The notes under the pieces: generated by a model
The model's database searches: none
What the model saw: the letters and a program-made list of their open reading frames with translations, nothing else
What the model was told of the DNA's origin: nothing
Assembly (NCBI GenBank): GCA_020633895.1
Contig: JACKCT010000001.1
Span: 496,001-560,000 of the forward strand
Direction of reading: 5' to 3'
Source of the DNA: Deltaproteobacteria bacterium
GTDB taxonomy: Bacteria; Lernaellota; Lernaellaia; JACKCT01
DNA length: 64,000 bases
In this document: positions 61,432 through 64,000 of the stretch, in pieces
Position numbering within the stretch: the first letter of the stretch is position 1
Layout of the letters: each line of letters begins with the position of its first letter
Position numbers and translations under genes: made by a program

Positions 61432-61452
61432 TGACCGATGGTCATGCGGTCA
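61432..61452 (+). promoter_or_regulatory. TGACC/GGTCA operator-like half-sites
   Basis: TGACC GAT GGTCA forms an inverted repeat (61432-61444), with a further GGTCA at 61448-61452. It lies about 90 bases upstream of the strong promoter of the phasin genes. It may be a binding site for a regulator of granule genes; no regulator is identified. Confidence 0.3.
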
Positions 61453-61541
61453 TAATTGCGTGCGAGCGAAAGGCGCATCGAGCTTCTAAATGTCGATTTA
61501 GGTGGAATAAATCTATTTTGACGCGGCGCGCAAAAATCTCC

Positions 61542-61570
61542 TTGACACCTTATGACGCAGTGCGTAAGAT
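61542..61570 (+). promoter_or_regulatory. Near-consensus sigma-70 promoter for the phasin genes
   Basis: TTGACA (61542-61547), 17-base spacer, TAAGAT (61565-61570). Both hexamers and spacing are close to ideal in an otherwise GC-rich genome. It leaves a leader of about 145 bases before ATG 61722, containing a CGTGCA AGC TGCACG hairpin at 61658-61672. Confidence 0.8.
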
Positions 61571-61721
61571 AAGAATCGCGAGAGGGGAGTTCCCCCTGGC
61601 AGAAGATCGCCGCCCGGGAGTCGGGACGGCGGAGAAATTGGGGCTGGTGTAGCTGCCCGTGCAAGCTGCACGTTCGAAACTGAAGATTTGATCGCAATTT
61701 ATCGCCGAGGAGGATTGGACA

Positions 61722-62231
61722 ATGGCTCAAGCGAAGAAAGCAGCGAAAGCGAAAAGCTTTCCGGAGATGGTGAAGGTGAGTTTCCAGACGGCCAAGGATG
61801 ACCTGGAGAAGGAGTTCAAGGACGTCGTGGAGAAGCTGCGGGCCAACCGTAAGCTCACGCAAAAAGAGATGGAGAAGCGCGTTCAGAGCCTGCAGAAGAA
61901 TGCGTCCAAGCGCATCAAGGAGCTGGAAAAGGGCCTGGATGACGCCTTGAAGAGCGCCTACAACGTCGTGAATCTGCCGACGCGCGACGAGGTCGAGAAG
62001 ATCTCCAAGAAGGTGGGCAAGATGGCCAAGGATCTGGAAGCCATCAGCGCCGCCCTGGAGCCCAAGGCCGCGAAGAAGAAGCCGGCCAAGAAAGTCGCCA
62101 AAAAGCCGGCCGCGAAAAAGGCCGTCGCCAAGAAGCCCGTGAAGACCGCGGCGAAAAAGACGGCCGCCAAAAAGCCCGCGGCCAAGAAAGCCGCTCCCAA
62201 GAAGACGACCCGCAAGGCCGCCAAGAAGTAA
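61722..62231 (+). CDS. Phasin-like protein with histone H1-like Lys/Ala tail (PhaF-like)
   Basis: Encodes 169 residues from ATG 61722 with SD GAGGAGG. Residues 1 to about 110 are a charged amphipathic helix region (ALKSAYNVVNLPTRDEVEKI) typical of phasins. Residues 110-169 are repeats of Ala-Ala-Lys-Lys-Pro type, as in PhaF-type proteins, whose tail binds DNA and links polyhydroxyalkanoate granules to the nucleoid. No PHA synthase is in the window, so the granule role is by family resemblance. It is followed by a second phasin-like gene sharing the NLPT-x-x-EVEK motif. Confidence 0.72.
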   Translation: MAQAKKAAKAKSFPEMVKVSFQTAKDDLEKEFKDVVEKLRANRKLTQKEMEKRVQSLQKNASKRIKELEKGLDDALKSAYNVVNLPTRDEVEKISKKVGKMAKDLEAISAALEPKAAKKKPAKKVAKKPAAKKAVAKKPVKTAAKKTAAKKPAAKKAAPKKTTRKAAKK

Positions 62232-62280
62232 CGCGCGGACCGAAATTCCTTCACAACGCAATTCGTTAAACGTCCCCCAA

Positions 62281-62296
62281 GCGCCGGAAACGGCGC
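62281..62296 (+). other. GAAA-capped hairpin between the two phasin-like genes
   Basis: GCGCCG GAAA CGGCGC is a 6-bp stem with a GNRA tetraloop, 28 bases before the next ATG. No T run follows, so it is more likely an mRNA stability or processing element than a terminator. Confidence 0.4.
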
Positions 62297-62323
62297 CGGG
62301 GTTGAGGATCAAGGAGGCGAATC

Positions 62324-62677
62324 ATGGCTGAGTTCGACATCAAACATCTGGGCGAAAAGCTGCCCGAGTCCGTCAAGAAGTTCATCGACGACACCACGAA
62401 CACGCTGCAACACAGCGAGGCCGAGGTTCGCACCTTCGTGACCCGTTGGGTGGAGAAGGGCAAGCTCACGCCGGCCGAAGGACAGAAGATCCTGGCCGAC
62501 TTCCGCGAGCGCGTGAACAAGGGCCGCGTCGAGCTGGACCGCCGCTTCGAGGAAAGCACCGCGCGCCTGATGGCCCGCGTCAACCTGCCGACCAAGAACG
62601 AGGTCGAAAAGCTCAATACCCGCGTGAATTCGCTCAGCAAGCGCGTGTCGACGCTCAAGAAGCAGTTGGCCGCGTAG
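62324..62677 (+). CDS. Phasin-like small helical protein
   Basis: Encodes 117 residues from ATG 62324 with SD AAGGAGG. The whole protein is charged and helical (LPESVKKFIDDTTNTLQHSE; LTPAEGQKILADFRERVNKG). It ends NLPTKNEVEKLNTRVNSLSK then RVSTLKKQLAA, a coiled-coil segment that parallels NLPTRDEVEKISKKVGKMAK in the preceding gene. It lacks the Lys/Ala tail. PHA granule association is inferred from the phasin-family resemblance of both proteins. A strong terminator follows. Confidence 0.7.
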   Translation: MAEFDIKHLGEKLPESVKKFIDDTTNTLQHSEAEVRTFVTRWVEKGKLTPAEGQKILADFRERVNKGRVELDRRFEESTARLMARVNLPTKNEVEKLNTRVNSLSKRVSTLKKQLAA

Positions 62678-62794
62678 TCCCTCGACAGGACAAATGGATG
62701 GGGTGGGTGATTTTGTATTGACGATCCGAATCGATTCACGATTCCAAGCTGCCGATTGAGTCATATCAATTGCGCAGAGCCTTCCAAGGCGATG

Positions 62795-62823
62795 TCCCCC
62801 GCGTGATGGCGGGGGATTTTTTT
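62795..62823 (+). terminator. Strong intrinsic terminator after the phasin operon
   Basis: An 8-bp stem TCCCCCGC / GCGGGGGA with a 6-base loop, followed by seven T residues (62817-62823). It ends the transcript about 120 bases after the stop. Confidence 0.9.
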
Positions 62824-62972
62824 ATGGGGGCGAGCCGCCACGCCGGACCGCCGTGCCGAGAAAATGTGAGCGGGATGAACGTCGCCGAGCGTTGAGGGGC
62901 GGCACGTGCCCGGGCGCATGGTCAACTTCGGTTCGCTGTGCTAAAGACGGGGCCCCTTGACGGGAGGACTCG

Positions 62973-63344
62973 ATGTTCGAAGTCAAAGTGAAGAAGACAT
63001 TCGCCGCGGCCCACAACCTGCGGGAATACAAAGGCAAGTGCGAGGCCCTGCACGGTCACAACTGGCTGGTGGAGGTCACGGCCCGGGCCGACAAGCTCGA
63101 TTCGACCGAGATTGCGCTGGATTTCGTGGATTTCAAGAAGACGCTCTGGGACGAACTCGAGAAGCTCGACCATAAATATCTCAACGAGATTCCGCCGTTC
63201 GACACGGTCAATCCCACCAGCGAGCGCCTGGCCCTCTACCTGTTCGAGCAGATGTCCGGCCGCTTGGACGACGACCGCCTCCAAGTGGTGCGCGTCGATG
63301 TCTGGGAGACGGAGAACAACTGCGCTTCCTATATCCGCGATTAG
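62973..63344 (+). CDS. queD: 6-carboxy-5,6,7,8-tetrahydropterin synthase
   Basis: Encodes 123 residues from ATG 62973 with SD GGGAGGA. Zinc ligands His14 (AAAHNL), His27 and His29 (CEALHGHNW), and catalytic Cys23, are in the QueD arrangement. LDFVDFKKTLWDELEKLDHK and PTSERLALYLFEQM follow as in the family. It converts dihydroneopterin triphosphate to carboxytetrahydropterin, the first committed step to queuosine; queA is also in the window. It stands alone between terminators. Confidence 0.94.
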   Translation: MFEVKVKKTFAAAHNLREYKGKCEALHGHNWLVEVTARADKLDSTEIALDFVDFKKTLWDELEKLDHKYLNEIPPFDTVNPTSERLALYLFEQMSGRLDDDRLQVVRVDVWETENNCASYIRD

Positions 63345-63389
63345 CCGACTTGATTAGTACCCGCGCCTGACGCCCATCACGATCTCGAC

Positions 63390-63424
63390 AAAAAAACACC
63401 GGCACGGCCGAAGCCGCGCCGGTG
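63390..63424 (-). terminator. Intrinsic terminator with UUCG loop and T7 tract
   Basis: On the minus strand, a 12-bp stem CACCGGCGCGGC / GCCGTGCCGGTG (one G-U) closes a UUCG loop and is followed by seven T residues. It ends the minus-strand gene whose stop is at 63449. Confidence 0.88.
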
Positions 63425-63448
63425 CGTTGCCGCGAACGTTGATCGCTC

Positions 63449-64000
63449 CTACCAGTTGTCGATATCCACGATCTCGATATCCCCCAGAGCCCAGTCGGCG
63501 ACAAAATCGTCCGTTTTGCCGTCGTAGGCGTAGACATCGCCGTCGTCATTGCCGACGTACAGGAGCTGGCGCGTGTGGTCGTAATTGAGCGCCGTCACCG
63601 CGCCGCCCTCGGGCAACTCCACCGGGTCGCCGGCGCCGCGCAGGATCTCCGCGTTCTCCGCGCCGTTTTCGCCGCTGATGATGTAGAACTGGGCTTCGTC
63701 CTTGTCGCCGACGATCAAGCGATCGCCCACGGCCAGGGCCGGTCCCGGATTGCCGCCCAGGTCGAGCGTTTTGACCTTGGTGTAGACGTCGTTGTACACG
63801 TCGATGGTGCCTTCGGTGCCGCCAATCCCGTCCTTCTGATCGCCGCCGTTCAGGCCCATGAATGTGCCGCCGATGCGCGCGAAGAGGATCGGATTTTTCC
63901 CGCTGGTGTTCATTTCCTGGAGCACCAGGTTCGCTTCCCCGTTGAGGATTTCCACACGGCCGCTGCCGAAGTCCTCGCCGTCCACGTAGGGTAGCGAGAT
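63449..64000 (-). CDS. Repeat protein, propeller-like, C-terminal part (runs off the window)
   Basis: The minus-strand frame is open from the window edge at 64000 to a stop at 63449 (about 183 residues). It has short beta-strand repeats with Gly and Asp: LFARIGGTFMGLNG, NYDHTRQLLYVGNDDGDVYA, GDRLIVGDKDEAQFYII. This pattern is that of beta-propeller or YncE-like surface proteins. No signal peptide can be seen because the start is outside the window. Function unknown. A GTG at 63985 is not needed as start because the frame continues upstream. Confidence 0.55.
   Translation of the reverse strand: MSLPYVDGEDFGSGRVEILNGEANLVLQEMNTSGKNPILFARIGGTFMGLNGGDQKDGIGGTEGTIDVYNDVYTKVKTLDLGGNPGPALAVGDRLIVGDKDEAQFYIISGENGAENAEILRGAGDPVELPEGGAVTALNYDHTRQLLYVGNDDGDVYAYDGKTDDFVADWALGDIEIVDIDNW

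Overview
The window reads as a 64 kb piece of the chromosome of a GC-rich, Gram-negative (diderm) bacterium. The outer membrane is implied by an lpxK, gmhB, heptose kinase and adenylyltransferase, epimerase, Trm112-like and kdsA operon (56.0-61.2 kb). Many starts are GTG or TTG with a clear Shine-Dalgarno (SD) sequence. Four secreted lipoproteins carry long Asp-rich linkers straight after the lipobox cysteine. I associate that style with deltaproteobacterial-type lineages such as Myxococcota relatives or Lernaellota, but this placement is inference only. No rRNA, tRNA, CRISPR array, transposase or prophage was recognised.

Layout. 0-2.6 kb: tail of a short-chain dehydrogenase and a DUF255/thioredoxin-domain protein. 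2.6-5.8 kb: three poly-Asp lipoproteins, two of them pectinacetylesterase/Notum-like hydrolases; one of these has Asp in place of the nucleophilic Ser. 5.8-10.4 kb: a polyamine-linked cluster on the minus strand (SAM decarboxylase, two zinc-ribbon DUF4178 proteins, a small membrane protein, DUF350, membrane-embedded spermidine synthase). 10.6-15.3 kb: CDGSH Fe-S protein, an aldo/keto reductase-fold protein lacking the usual tetrad, an acyltransferase, an exported nickel superoxide dismutase with an exported peroxiredoxin-like protein, and a nitroreductase. 15.5-35.7 kb: a large glycan region with two plus-strand glycosyltransferases, a nine-gene minus-strand operon (six GT2/GT4 enzymes, a 1074-residue Maf/CgeB-like protein, a capsule-type protein, a radical SAM protein), a GT9 enzyme and a phosphodiesterase.

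35.8-47.6 kb is mostly housekeeping: a lone flgB, a GH3 lipoprotein, a crotonase, dinB, a CNNM/CBS membrane protein, a NUDIX hydrolase, a Ser/Thr kinase, a glyoxalase-II-like hydrolase, coaBC and a family-4 uracil-DNA glycosylase. 47.7-55.9 kb: an NfeD protease and slipin pair, queA, an SGNH-TPR protein coupled to a polytopic GT-C-like protein, an ACT protein and a zinc-ribbon protein. 56-61.2 kb: LPS inner core and Kdo synthesis. 61.2-64 kb: a 33-residue membrane ORF, two phasin-like proteins behind a near-consensus promoter (suggesting polyhydroxyalkanoate granules), queD, and the C-terminal part of a secreted-looking repeat protein.

Intergenic gaps carry two dispersed palindromic repeat families. 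One has the core CAGAGCC..GGGAG..GGGTTGG (at 7.4, 10.9, 13.1, 14.6, 32.5 and 36.8 kb). The other is the common CATTCTGAG..GAAGAATC type (at 36.9 and 51.2 kb). The most unusual signals are the polyamine/DUF4178/DUF350 cluster, the Ser-to-Asp hydrolase paralogue, the almost pure poly-Asp lipoprotein, the Ni-SOD whose signal-peptidase site exposes the Ni-hook, and three glycosyltransferases sharing an appended Rossmann-like domain.
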